Shown: piece after piece, positions 57,600 through 64,000 of the stretch | Position numbering within the stretch: position 1 is the stretch's first letter | How the letters are laid out: every line of letters starts with the position of its first letter | Notes under the pieces: model-generated | What the model saw: only the letters and a program-made list of their open reading frames with translations | What the model was told of the DNA's origin: nothing | Databases searched by the model: none | Origin: JADJOM01 sp046327715 | GTDB lineage: Bacteria; Gemmatimonadota; Gemmatimonadetes; Gemmatimonadales; GWC2-71-9 | Reading direction: 5' to 3' | Assembly (NCBI GenBank): GCA_046327715.1 | Contig: JAXLXY010000008.1 | Coordinates: forward strand, 124,001 to 188,000 | DNA: 64,000 nt | Position numbers and translations under genes: made by a program

Positions 57600-57619
57600 A
57601 GATGCTAAGCCAATCATCT
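57600..57619. promoter_or_regulatory. Probable SdpR-like operator
   Basis: AGATG at 57600-57604 and CATCT at 57615-57619 form an inverted repeat with 10-bp spacing just upstream of the ArsR/SdpR start and between it and the plus-strand edge of the rhodanese gene end. Confidence 0.4.
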
Positions 57620-57642
57620 AAATGCAAGGGCCGGACACCGGG

Positions 57643-58593
57643 TCACCGCTCGATCGGGAGCTCCTCCCGCTCCGCCCACTGGGTCCACGACCCGGTGTAG
57701 ATGCGGACCCGCGGGTACCCGAGCAGGTAGCGGAGTGCAAAGAAGACGTGGCTCGCCTCGGTGCCGCTGTTGCAGTAGAGGATGATGTCGCGGTCCGGCG
57801 TGATCCCCTGCGCCGCGTAGCCCGCGCGGAGCGCGGTGGTGTCCTTCCACACCAGGGCCATGTCCACCTTCTCGAGGTCGTCCTTCCAGGGATGGTTGAG
57901 GGCGCCGGGGATATGCCCCCGCCGCAGCTGGGCCCCCGCCGACCCCGCGAACTGCTCCGGCGGCCGCGCATCCACCAGCAGCGCCCCGCCCCCCTGGCTC
58001 GCCGCGATCACCTCGGCCAGGCTCGCCACCGCGGGCCGGAACGCGCTGGCCCTGAAGCCCTCGCGCCCGATCGCCACCCGGGGATAGCGCTGGGTGACGG
58101 CGCGCGCCTCGAGTTCCCACTTGGCGTAGCCGCCGTCGAGCACCGCCACCTCCCGCGCCCCCGCCGACGCCAGCAGCCACGCCGTGAAGGTGGCATCGAT
58201 ATCGAGCTGCTCCCCCGCGCTGTAGATGATGACTCCCCGCCACGGCGTGGCGCCCAGCCGGCGGAACAGCTCGGCGTACTGCGCGCCGGACAGCAGCTGG
58301 AACGGGAGCTCCTCGCGCTGGGCCCGGAGCGTCTCTACGTTGAGCCACACCGCCCCCGGCAGGTGGTTCTGCAGGTAGCTGGTCCACGACTGGCGCACGT
58401 CGATGACCAGGACCGGCGGCCTGCGTGACAGCCCCAGGCTCGCGTCGGGTGGGACGTCCTCCGCAAGCAGGGCGGCCAGCTCCCCGGTCGTGACCAGGCG
58501 GGGCGCCGCCGGCTGCTGCGCTCGGAGCGGGCAGCCAAGCGTCACGGCCAGCAACGCCATCACGATTCCGGGTGCTCGCATCCGGCGGATCAC
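57643..58593 (-). CDS. Two-domain rhodanese (thiosulfate sulfurtransferase), exported
   Basis: 316 aa. Signal peptide (MIRRMRAPGIVMALLAVTLGCPLRAQ). Two rhodanese domains, about 35-160 and 185-316. The second has the catalytic Cys274 in LYCNSGTEASH; the first has Ala/Gly in IIYSAGEQLD at the same place. GHIPGALNHPW is the second-domain motif. It transfers sulfane sulfur, e.g. thiosulfate to a thiophilic acceptor. Overlaps the MBL-like gene by 4 bp; with soxYZ in the same run, a sulfur-carrier relay is inferred. Last gene of a four-gene operon. Confidence 0.9.
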   Translation of the reverse strand: MIRRMRAPGIVMALLAVTLGCPLRAQQPAAPRLVTTGELAALLAEDVPPDASLGLSRRPPVLVIDVRQSWTSYLQNHLPGAVWLNVETLRAQREELPFQLLSGAQYAELFRRLGATPWRGVIIYSAGEQLDIDATFTAWLLASAGAREVAVLDGGYAKWELEARAVTQRYPRVAIGREGFRASAFRPAVASLAEVIAASQGGGALLVDARPPEQFAGSAGAQLRRGHIPGALNHPWKDDLEKVDMALVWKDTTALRAGYAAQGITPDRDIILYCNSGTEASHVFFALRYLLGYPRVRIYTGSWTQWAEREELPIER

Positions 58594-59633
58594 TCGCTCT
58601 CCTCCAGTCCCAGGGCCTCGGCCTCAACCTCGCGGAAGATGCGGGCCGCGTTGCGCCGGATGCGCGACTCCAGGGCCACCGGGCGCCGCCCATTGGCCGG
58701 CGGGAAGCGTTCCAGCGCCCGTCGCATCGAGGTTCCCCGCCTTACCTCGGCGGCCATCGAGTCTCGCACCGACGTGAGGTAGCGCCGGGTCGAGTCCGTG
58801 AGCGCGCGCGGGCTGGCCGGGATACGGCCATGCCCCGGCACCAGCACCCGCGGGGCCAGCGAGTCGATGAGGTCGAGGGCGGCGAGCATCGACCGCGCGC
58901 TGCCGTCCACCACCATGCTGATGCCGTCCTCGAGCAGCAGGTCCCCGGCGAAGAGCACCCGCTCCCGCGGGAGCCAGAGCATGAGATCACCCCGGGAGTG
59001 CGCGGGGCCGGGATGGATCAGCACGATCTCGCGCCCCCCGATCCGGAGGGTATCCCACCCCGTGACCGGCCGGTCCGGGGTGTTGGCGTACTCGAAGCCG
59101 AGCAGCTCCTGCAGCCCGACCACGCGGTCCCAGTCGGCCACCATCTGGTCGGGGCCCGCTTCGGCCGCCAGCACCCGGGTGTCCGGGTGGGCCACGATCG
59201 CGGCCCCGGCGCGCCTGAACTCGATCGCGCCAAACATCATGTCGGGGTGGTGGGCGTAGAGGACGAGATACCGCACCGGGCCCCGGGTCCGCGACCGCAG
59301 GGTGCGCAGCACCGCACGGGCCTGGGCGGGGCTGGCCAGTCCGCCGACCGCCACGACGCCGTCGCGGGTGTCCACGAACCCGGCGTTGGGGCGGCCCTCC
59401 GCGCCCTGCCCCGAGTCTCCCAGCACGGCAAAGACCCCGGGCGCCAGCCGGCGCACCGGGTAGAGGGTGCGCTCGGTGGTGGGAGAGAAGGCGCGGAAGG
59501 GGACCGAGTCCTGCGCGGCCAGAGGTCCGGAGACGGCAAGGGCGAGGGCGCACCAGCACGCCCCCGCCCACCCGCCCGACCGCACCGCCGAGCCGCCGAG
59601 CCGCCGAGCCGGCGGCGCCCCGGGTCCGCTCAC
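58590..59633 (-). CDS. Exported MBL-fold hydrolase-like protein with altered zinc ligands (SoxH-like)
   Basis: 347 aa from GTG 59633, or 331 aa from GTG 59585. The shorter form gives a more normal signal peptide (WAGACWCALALAVSGPLAAQ), and its upstream part would be a repeat tract. MBL-fold landmarks: RYLVLYAHHPDMMFG is at the HxHxDH position, but the first His is Ala and the last is Met. Later metal sites look intact (GPAHSRGDLMLW, FAGDLLLEDG, VLVPGHGRI). It is similar to the SoxH-like hydrolases that occur with soxYZ, yet at least two ligands are lost, so the activity is in doubt. It lies between soxZ and a rhodanese gene, sharing 4 bp with each if GTG 59633 is used. Confidence 0.75.
   Translation of the reverse strand: MSGPGAPPARRLGGSAVRSGGWAGACWCALALAVSGPLAAQDSVPFRAFSPTTERTLYPVRRLAPGVFAVLGDSGQGAEGRPNAGFVDTRDGVVAVGGLASPAQARAVLRTLRSRTRGPVRYLVLYAHHPDMMFGAIEFRRAGAAIVAHPDTRVLAAEAGPDQMVADWDRVVGLQELLGFEYANTPDRPVTGWDTLRIGGREIVLIHPGPAHSRGDLMLWLPRERVLFAGDLLLEDGISMVVDGSARSMLAALDLIDSLAPRVLVPGHGRIPASPRALTDSTRRYLTSVRDSMAAEVRRGTSMRRALERFPPANGRRPVALESRIRRNAARIFREVEAEALGLEESE
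59590..59612. repeat. Octamer tandem repeat after soxZ, inside the start of the MBL gene reading
   Basis: CGGCGGCT repeated about three times on the minus strand (CGGCTCGGCGGCTCGGCGG). The same unit occurs after potC at 52317. It lies 18 bp behind the soxZ stop codon. Confidence 0.6.
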
Positions 59634-59965
59634 GTCGTGGCGAACTTGATCTCGGCCTGCCCGCTGAAGGCACTGCCCCGGCTGTCGCGCGAGTCCACCG
59701 TCAGCAGGCCCTCGCGATCGGCCTTGAGCTGGAAGGCCACCATCGGGTCCTTGCTGATCCCCGAGGTCCACTCGAACCGCGCCACCTCGGCATCGCCGTA
59801 GCGCACCCGCACCTCGTTGATGAACCAGGCCGGGATGATGTTGGCGTTCGCGTCCCGGAAGAAGCCCGTGTCCATCGGGTGCTGCATGACCACCTGCACC
59901 CGGATGACGTCCCCGCGCTGGATGCGCTCGGGCAGGACGATCTTGGTCTTGCCGGTCTCAGGCAT
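59630..59965 (-). CDS. soxZ: Sulfur carrier subunit SoxZ
   Basis: 111 aa. Immunoglobulin-like small protein with the SoxZ core: KIVLPERIQRGDVIRVQVVMQHPMDTGF, then FINEVRVRYGDAEVARFEWTSGISKDP and a C-terminal SGQAEIKF. It pairs with SoxY and together they carry sulfur intermediates on the SoxY C-terminal Cys. It is 1 bp after the soxY stop and overlaps the next reading by 4 bp (GTGA). No export signal is needed because SoxY carries it via Tat. Confidence 0.92.
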   Translation of the reverse strand: MPETGKTKIVLPERIQRGDVIRVQVVMQHPMDTGFFRDANANIIPAWFINEVRVRYGDAEVARFEWTSGISKDPMVAFQLKADREGLLTVDSRDSRGSAFSGQAEIKFATT

Positions 59966-59966
59966 G

Positions 59967-60482
59967 TCAGCCGCACCCGTTCAAAGTGGTTTCAACCTTG
60001 AGGTAGTCCGCCCACAGCTCGCCGCCGCTGGTCTCGACGATCGCCCGGATGACGCTGGTGCGCTTCATCTTGATGCGCGTCTGGATGGCCACCGGCCCGA
60101 CCTGCGGGCTCAGGTGGAAGGCGGTCACCAGCGGGTCCGGATTGTGGTCCACGATCAGGAACACGCTCTTCACGTGCTGCTCGGCGGTCATCGGCAGGTC
60201 CGATTCGATGATCACCGGCACGTAGCGGCCGTCCTCAGCCATGGCCGGCATGTCGAGCGTCACATGCCCCCGGGTGATCGGCCGGCCCTGGAACCGTTCG
60301 TCGAAGATGCGCTGCACGATCTCGTTGGGGATCGGCGGATCGTCGGGGCCCGGCCGGCTCACCTTCACGGCCGCGGCCAGTTCCCGCGACGCCCCCGTCA
60401 GCCCCTCGGCGGCCACCGCCAGCCCGATCAGGCCGCAGGCCTGCAGGAAGGTCCGCCGCGGGTGGAGCACCTCTTCGGTCAT
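59967..60482 (-). CDS. soxY: Sulfur carrier subunit SoxY (Tat-exported)
   Basis: 171 aa. Tat signal PRRTFLQACGLIGLAVAAEG. The C-terminal Cys in TTLNGCG is the swinging-arm residue that holds the sulfur intermediate; the usual GGCGG is shortened here to NGCG. The body has the SoxY pattern (KSVFLIVDHNPDPLVTAFHLSP, TRIKMKRTSVIRAIVETSGGELW). ATG 60482 is used because AGGAG is 6 bases upstream; ATG 60485 is one codon earlier. First gene of the operon soxY-soxZ-MBL-rhodanese. SoxAX, SoxB and SoxCD are absent. Confidence 0.92.
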   Translation of the reverse strand: MTEEVLHPRRTFLQACGLIGLAVAAEGLTGASRELAAAVKVSRPGPDDPPIPNEIVQRIFDERFQGRPITRGHVTLDMPAMAEDGRYVPVIIESDLPMTAEQHVKSVFLIVDHNPDPLVTAFHLSPQVGPVAIQTRIKMKRTSVIRAIVETSGGELWADYLKVETTLNGCG

Positions 60483-60575
60483 CATGCTCTCCTGGTGAAT
60501 TCGTCTCCGAACCTGAGTCCTGGAACCGGCGCCGTCAAGCGCGCCGGGCAGCGGCAAGAACCTTCGACGGCGCCG

Positions 60576-61157
60576 CTAGCCCTCGCTGGTGAGCGCCCCC
60601 ACCAGTCGCAGCGCCACGGACGCAAACTGCGCCACGTCCCGGCGCGAGCGGGCCAGCAGCATCGCCCCTTCCAGGCCCGCCAGCAGCGCGCTCCCGGCCG
60701 CCTCCGGCTTGCCGTCGAACCGGAACTCGCCCGCCGAGCGGCCCTGGGCCAGGAGCCGGCCCAGCCACTGCTCCTGCTCCTCGAAGAACGCCAGCACCTC
60801 GGCGCGCACCGGCGCCGGCAGCGTGGCGACATCGGAGGCCAGCATGCCGTAGAGGCACATGTGGTCTCCTTCGCGCAGCGCCTCCTGGAACAGCCGCACG
60901 TACCGCATCAGCCGGCGGGTCGCGTCGGGGAACTCCGCATCGAGGTGGGCCAGCCGTGCGGCAAAGCCCTGGCGGTACCGGGATGCCACCGCGCGGGTCA
61001 GTTCAGCCTTGCTGGGATAGTGATAGTGGATGCTCGCCTTGCGGATGCTGAGGGCGTCGGCGATGTCGGCGTAGCTGAACGCCTCGTAGCCCCGGGTCTG
61101 GACCAGTTGCTCGGCGATATCGAGGATGCGGTCGGCAGTCGGCGCTGGCGCGGTCAT
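60576..61157 (-). CDS. TetR-family repressor
   Basis: 193 aa. DNA-binding head: RILDIAEQLVQTRGYEAFSYADIADALSIRKASIHYHYPSKAEL, typical of TetR proteins. C-terminal ligand domain is helical. The ATG at 61157 lies 8 bp from a perfect palindrome and about 6 bases behind a -10, so the mRNA appears leaderless and the gene self-repressed. It runs in the same direction as the sox operon (94 bp before soxY), so it may control it; it is also near the ars genes. Ligand unknown. Confidence 0.92.
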   Translation of the reverse strand: MTAPAPTADRILDIAEQLVQTRGYEAFSYADIADALSIRKASIHYHYPSKAELTRAVASRYRQGFAARLAHLDAEFPDATRRLMRYVRLFQEALREGDHMCLYGMLASDVATLPAPVRAEVLAFFEEQEQWLGRLLAQGRSAGEFRFDGKPEAAGSALLAGLEGAMLLARSRRDVAQFASVALRLVGALTSEG

Positions 61158-61164
61158 GAGGTCA

Positions 61165-61182
61165 ATCTACTAGTAGGTAGAT
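61165..61182 (-). promoter_or_regulatory. Operator/promoter of the TetR gene (leaderless)
   Basis: ATCTAC-TAGTAG-GTAGAT palindrome. On the minus strand TTGACT, 16 bp and TAGATT form a promoter whose -10 overlaps the palindrome; only six bases separate the -10 from the ATG. Confidence 0.75.
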
Positions 61183-61204
61183 CTCAGTCAACCCGGATCC
61201 TCCC

Positions 61205-61687
61205 TCAGCGGGCGCCGATGTCCCGGACCTCTCGTTCCAGCGCCAGCCGCTCCAGCTTGGCGATCGGGAGCGCCAGCAGCAGGTCGATCCGACGGCCGAG
61301 GGTGACCATCGTGTCGCGGAAGGCGCGGCGCTTGACGTCATCGGTGCCTTCCACCTCCGCCGGATCCGGCATGCCCCAGTGCGCCAGGATCGGCGTGCCC
61401 GGGAAGATCGGACACGCCTCCTTGGCCCGGTCGCACACCGTGATCACGAAGTCCCACCGCCGGGTGTCGAGGCCGTCGAGGCCTTTCGGCACCTTGCCCT
61501 CCCACCGGATGCCCGCCTCCGCCAGTACCTCGACGGCGAACGGATTGACCCGGCTCGCGGGCCGCGAGCCCGCGCTCACCACCTCGAACCGGCCCGCCCC
61601 CTTGTGGGCGAGCAGGGCCTCGGCGATCTGGCTGCGGGCGGAATTGCCGGTGCAGAGGATCAGGACGCGGAACGGTTCAACCGGCAT
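61205..61687 (-). CDS. arsC: Thioredoxin-type arsenate reductase
   Basis: 160 aa. Low-molecular-weight phosphatase fold: CX5R loop Cys12-TGNSA-Arg18 and resolving Cys85 and Cys92 in TVCDRAKEACP, as in the thioredoxin-coupled ArsC family. It reduces arsenate to arsenite. Its start overlaps the aqpS-like gene by 11 bp. Last gene of the ars operon; works with the channel to expel arsenite and with ArsM to methylate it. Confidence 0.93.
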   Translation of the reverse strand: MPVEPFRVLILCTGNSARSQIAEALLAHKGAGRFEVVSAGSRPASRVNPFAVEVLAEAGIRWEGKVPKGLDGLDTRRWDFVITVCDRAKEACPIFPGTPILAHWGMPDPAEVEGTDDVKRRAFRDTMVTLGRRIDLLLALPIAKLERLALEREVRDIGAR

Positions 61688-62351
61688 GGCTGTTCCTCCT
61701 GTGAAGGATCCGGTGCAGGTAGCCCCCCATCAGGGCTCCGCTCATCGGTCCGGCCCAATAGGCCCAATGGGCATCCCAGCGCCAGGCCGCCACCGCGGGA
61801 CCGAAGGAACGGGCCGGGTTCATGCTGGCGCCCGTGAGGGGGCCCGCCATCAGCGCCTCGCAGCCGATGGTCGCGCCCACCGCCAGCGCGACCCAGGCAT
61901 CGCCGCCACTCGCACGGCTCCCGGCACCGAGTATGACCAGCAGCAGCACCGCCGTGAGCACCGCCTCGACGATCGCCGTGGCCGGACCGCCGATCGCTGG
62001 CAGGGTCACGGCCGCTGCGATGCTCCCGGGGAGGATGCCGCGCAAGAGGAGTCCGGCGCTGACGGCCCCGGAGAGCTGCGCGATGCCATAGGGGAGTGCC
62101 TCCTGGAGGGGCATCCGGCCCGCGCGCCAGACGGCGAGCGTGACCGCCGGATTCAGGTGGGCGCCGGACACGTCCCCCAGGGCCAGGATCAGCGCCGTGA
62201 CGACGAGGCCGAACGCCAGGGCGACCCCGACATGGGAAACGGCGCCACCGGACCAATGATCCACCACCGCCGCGCCCGGCCCGATCATCACCAAGATGAA
62301 GGTGCCAGACGCTTCCGCGAGCAGCCGCGGTACCAGTGCCGGCTCAGCCAC
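61677..62351 (-). CDS. aqpS: MIP-family channel in arsenic operon (AqpS-like)
   Basis: 224 aa, six membrane helices with both NPA boxes: HLNPAVT and SMNPARS. The Arg of the second box is kept, so it still looks like a glycerol/water channel. AqpS proteins in such operons pass arsenite downhill in place of ArsB. GTG 62351 overlaps the end of the arsN2 gene by 8 bp, and its end overlaps arsC by 11 bp; all are coupled. No ArsB or Acr3 pump is in the window. Confidence 0.83.
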   Translation of the reverse strand: MAEPALVPRLLAEASGTFILVMIGPGAAVVDHWSGGAVSHVGVALAFGLVVTALILALGDVSGAHLNPAVTLAVWRAGRMPLQEALPYGIAQLSGAVSAGLLLRGILPGSIAAAVTLPAIGGPATAIVEAVLTAVLLLVILGAGSRASGGDAWVALAVGATIGCEALMAGPLTGASMNPARSFGPAVAAWRWDAHWAYWAGPMSGALMGGYLHRILHRRNSHAG

Positions 62352-62778
62352 CGTGCAGCACCTTTCGCATGACCACGGCCGTCGCGGGACAAAGGCTCGC
62401 GAACTCGCTGCTCTGCCGGATGGCGGCGGCGGCGTCCTCACGCGCGATCCGGCCGTAGCCGCGGTGCGCGAAGAACTCCTCCGCCGTGGTGGTGAGCAGG
62501 TAGAGGGCGCGGAGGCCACCCACCCGGGCCAGGCGCTCCACCTCGAGGACCAGCGCGGATCCCAGTCCGCTGCCCCGGCGATCGGGCCGGACCGCCAGGG
62601 AACGGAGCAGCCCGTCCGCGTCGAGCCGCTCGAGCCCCACGATCCCTTCCAGTCCGCGGTCATCCCGGACCCCCAGGAAGTGGATCGCGGGAGAGAGGTC
62701 GGCCACCGGAAGCCCGTTGGCGGCGAGGAGTGCGGAGACCTCGGGCAGCTCGTCGGCGCCGAGCGGCGTGATGTTCAC
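62344..62778 (-). CDS. arsN2: Arsenic-resistance GNAT acetyltransferase ArsN2
   Basis: 144 aa. GNAT fold: DLSPAIHFLGVRDDRGLEGIVGLERLDADGLLRSLAVRPDRRGSGLGSALV has the pyrophosphate-binding RRGSGLG. ALYLLTTTAEEFFAHRGYGRI and FASLCPATAVVM are the ArsN2 family stretches. GTG 62778 gives a 4-bp overlap with arsM (GTGA); ATG 62814 would overlap by 40 bp. The family is linked to resistance to organic or natural arsenicals such as arsinothricin-like molecules, but the substrate of ArsN2 is not established. Confidence 0.88.
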   Translation of the reverse strand: MNITPLGADELPEVSALLAANGLPVADLSPAIHFLGVRDDRGLEGIVGLERLDADGLLRSLAVRPDRRGSGLGSALVLEVERLARVGGLRALYLLTTTAEEFFAHRGYGRIAREDAAAAIRQSSEFASLCPATAVVMRKVLHGG

Positions 62779-63629
62779 CGCGCCCCGCCGCAGCAGCTCG
62801 GGCCACAGCCGCACCCGGCCTCCGGCTTGGTGGCGCGGATGAACGCCCCCATCACCTTGCCGTCGAGCTCGGCGGCCAGCGCATCGGCATCGAGCCCCGC
62901 GTCGCTGAGGAACTCGCGCGCGTCGGCGGCGGTGTAGACCCGGGTTGGCTCGACGGACGCCTGGGTGAACCCCGCCCGCACCAGCTTCCCGACGTACTCG
63001 TCATCGCCCAGCGCCCCGGCGACGCAGCCGGTCCACAGGGCCAGGCTCTCCCGCACCTTTGCGGGCAGGGCGCCGCGCGTGACCACGTCCGACACGGCGA
63101 ACCGCCCGCCCGGCTTGAGCACCCGGAACGCCTCGGCGATGACCCGGTCCTTGTCGCCGGAGAGGTTGATGACGCAGTTGGAGATGATCACGTCCACGGA
63201 GTTGTCGGGGAGCGGGATCGCCTCGATCTGGCCCTTCAGGAATTCGACGTTGGTGGCGCCCGCCCGCTCCTGGTTGGCCCGCGCGAGCGCGAGCATCTCG
63301 TCGGTCATGTCGAGACCGTAGGCCTTGCCCGTCGGCCCCACGCGCCGGGCCGAGAGCAGCACGTCGATGCCGCCGCCGGAACCCAGGTCCAGCACGGTCT
63401 CACCCGCCCGCAGTTCGGCGAGCGCCGTGGGGTTGCCGCACCCGAGTGACGCGAGCAGCGCCTGCGCCGGCAGGCCCTCGGTCTCCGCCGAGTGGTAGAG
63501 GTCGCGGGTGATCGGGTCGGCCGAGCCGCAGGAACTGCCCGTCCCGCAGCAACCGGACTTCTGCCCGCTCGCGGCCTGCACCGCCGCCTGGCCATAGCGT
63601 TCGCGCACGATCTGGGTGATCTCGCTCAT
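62775..63629 (-). CDS. arsM: Arsenite S-adenosylmethionine methyltransferase
   Basis: 284 aa. SAM site VLDLGSGGGIDVLLSARRVG. Arsenic-binding cysteines Cys64 (SLGCGNPTAL), Cys152 (SNCVINLSGDK) and Cys202 (WTGCVAGAL) match the three-Cys ArsM type. Extra Cys at both ends (SGCCGTGSSCG, GCGCGPSCCGG) may help metal or thiol binding. It methylates arsenite to volatile or less toxic forms. It follows arsR by 55 bp with an operator in between and overlaps arsN2 by 4 bp. Confidence 0.95.
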   Translation of the reverse strand: MSEITQIVRERYGQAAVQAASGQKSGCCGTGSSCGSADPITRDLYHSAETEGLPAQALLASLGCGNPTALAELRAGETVLDLGSGGGIDVLLSARRVGPTGKAYGLDMTDEMLALARANQERAGATNVEFLKGQIEAIPLPDNSVDVIISNCVINLSGDKDRVIAEAFRVLKPGGRFAVSDVVTRGALPAKVRESLALWTGCVAGALGDDEYVGKLVRAGFTQASVEPTRVYTAADAREFLSDAGLDADALAAELDGKVMGAFIRATKPEAGCGCGPSCCGGAR

Positions 63630-63639
63630 GTCCTACTCC

Positions 63640-63666
63640 ATCAAGAAATGTTGATTCGACAATCAA
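63640..63666. promoter_or_regulatory. ArsR operator between arsR and arsM
   Basis: ATCAA-GAAATG-TTGAT (63640-63655), an inverted repeat of the ArsR type, overlaps a second one, TTGATT-CGAC-AATCAA (63651-63666). Three half-sites are thus in one 27-bp stretch. A run of ten A (63664-63673) adjoins it. Confidence 0.65.
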
Positions 63667-63684
63667 AAAAAAAAGTGCGGCGGT

Positions 63685-64000
63685 TCAGCAGCAGCGCTTC
63701 TTCATGGCCTGCACCGCGAGCCCCGGCGACAGCGACTCCAGTGCGGCCTCGAGGCCGTCCAGCGCACCCGGGACCAGCGAGTAGTAGGACCAGCGGCCTT
63801 CCCGTCGGTCCTGGACCAGTCCGGCGTCCTTGAGCGTCTTGAGGTGGAATGAGAGCCGGGACTGCCCGGATCCCAGGGCGGCCGTCAGGTCGCAGACACA
63901 CCGCTCGCCGTCCCGCAGCATCCCCACCAGGCAGAGCCGGGTCTCGTCGCTGAGGGCGTGGAAGACCAGCGCTAGGCGGGTCAGGTCGGCACGGGCAATG
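63685..64000 (-). CDS. arsR: Arsenic-responsive ArsR repressor, C-terminal part
   Basis: At least 105 residues; the first few codons lie beyond the window edge. ArsR winged helix: LVFHALSDETRLCLVGMLRDGERCVCDLTAAL with the arsenite-binding CVC in RCVCD, then LSFHLKTLKDAGLVQDRREGRWSYYSL and a Lys/Cys-rich end MKKRCC. It represses the ars genes and releases DNA when arsenite binds. The start codon is not seen; typical members have about 5-10 more residues. Confidence 0.93.
   Translation of the reverse strand, partial: IARADLTRLALVFHALSDETRLCLVGMLRDGERCVCDLTAALGSGQSRLSFHLKTLKDAGLVQDRREGRWSYYSLVPGALDGLEAALESLSPGLAVQAMKKRCC

Noticed and set aside
1..64000. CRISPR arrays, insertion sequences, prophage, rRNA operon
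   Set aside because: No regularly spaced direct repeats, transposase, integrase or rRNA sequence was seen on reading.

Overview
This window is very GC-rich and looks like a chromosomal segment of a Gemmatimonadota-like bacterium. That assignment is an inference: it rests on overall gene style (many lipoproteins and Tat substrates, ExbBDD-TonB, SoxYZ, an HppA pump, PotABCD, the codon bias), not on a marker gene. The sequence is almost fully coding, with many 1-11 bp gene overlaps. The coding ends are clean and no transposase, phage or CRISPR array is visible. Both window ends cut a gene: an HppA pyrophosphatase on the left and an ArsR repressor on the right.

Layout. 1-2.85 kb (minus): CDP-alcohol phosphatidyltransferase, inositol-3-phosphate synthase, a small protein and hppA, which together suggest phosphatidylinositol-type lipid synthesis. 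2.9-10 kb: a peptidoglycan-recycling locus with NamZ divergent from NagZ and an AmiE-like serine hydrolase, then an A-type Fe-S carrier, an SSS transporter and a BadF-type sugar kinase. 10-15 kb (minus): an APC amino-acid permease, then a TonB/ExbB/ExbD/ExbD energiser with a second TonB-like protein. 15.2-23.9 kb (minus): a sugar ABC importer whose four genes run straight into a PAS kinase, a response regulator and a second kinase. 23.9-30.5 kb: an aldehyde dehydrogenase and two overlapping glycoside-hydrolase genes. 30.6-35.1 kb: peroxiredoxin, a superoxide dismutase with an optional Tat leader, a membrane protein and a soluble lytic transglycosylase.

35.1-40 kb: a candidate small RNA with its own promoter and terminator, a tRNA-Ala, an ArsR-SRPBCC repressor fusion on an apparently leaderless promoter, and a cold-shock gene with a 210-nt leader containing an intrinsic terminator. 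There is also a PAS-GGDEF cyclase. 40.2-44.4 kb: a two-component system followed by a four-domain rhodanese, with 11-bp-phased CACAG-type repeats upstream of both. 44.5-52.3 kb: an exported truncated globin, then a PotABCD polyamine-type importer with a class III aminotransferase and an aldehyde dehydrogenase. 52.4-57.6 kb: an IorAB-like molybdenum hydroxylase, an exported amidohydrolase and an SdpR/SdpI pair. 57.6-60.5 kb (minus): soxY-soxZ, a zinc-site-degenerate MBL-fold protein and a two-domain rhodanese, a Sox-like sulfur module without SoxAX, SoxB or SoxCD. 60.6-64 kb: a TetR repressor and an arsenic operon arsR-arsM-arsN2-aqpS-arsC.

Two non-gene patterns recur. Short tandem repeats of 7-8 bp, several with inverted copies, sit directly after stop codons at about 44.4, 46.7, 52.3 and 59.6 kb. 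Repressor genes appear to be expressed from promoters that leave no 5' leader, with the operator palindrome lying over the promoter.
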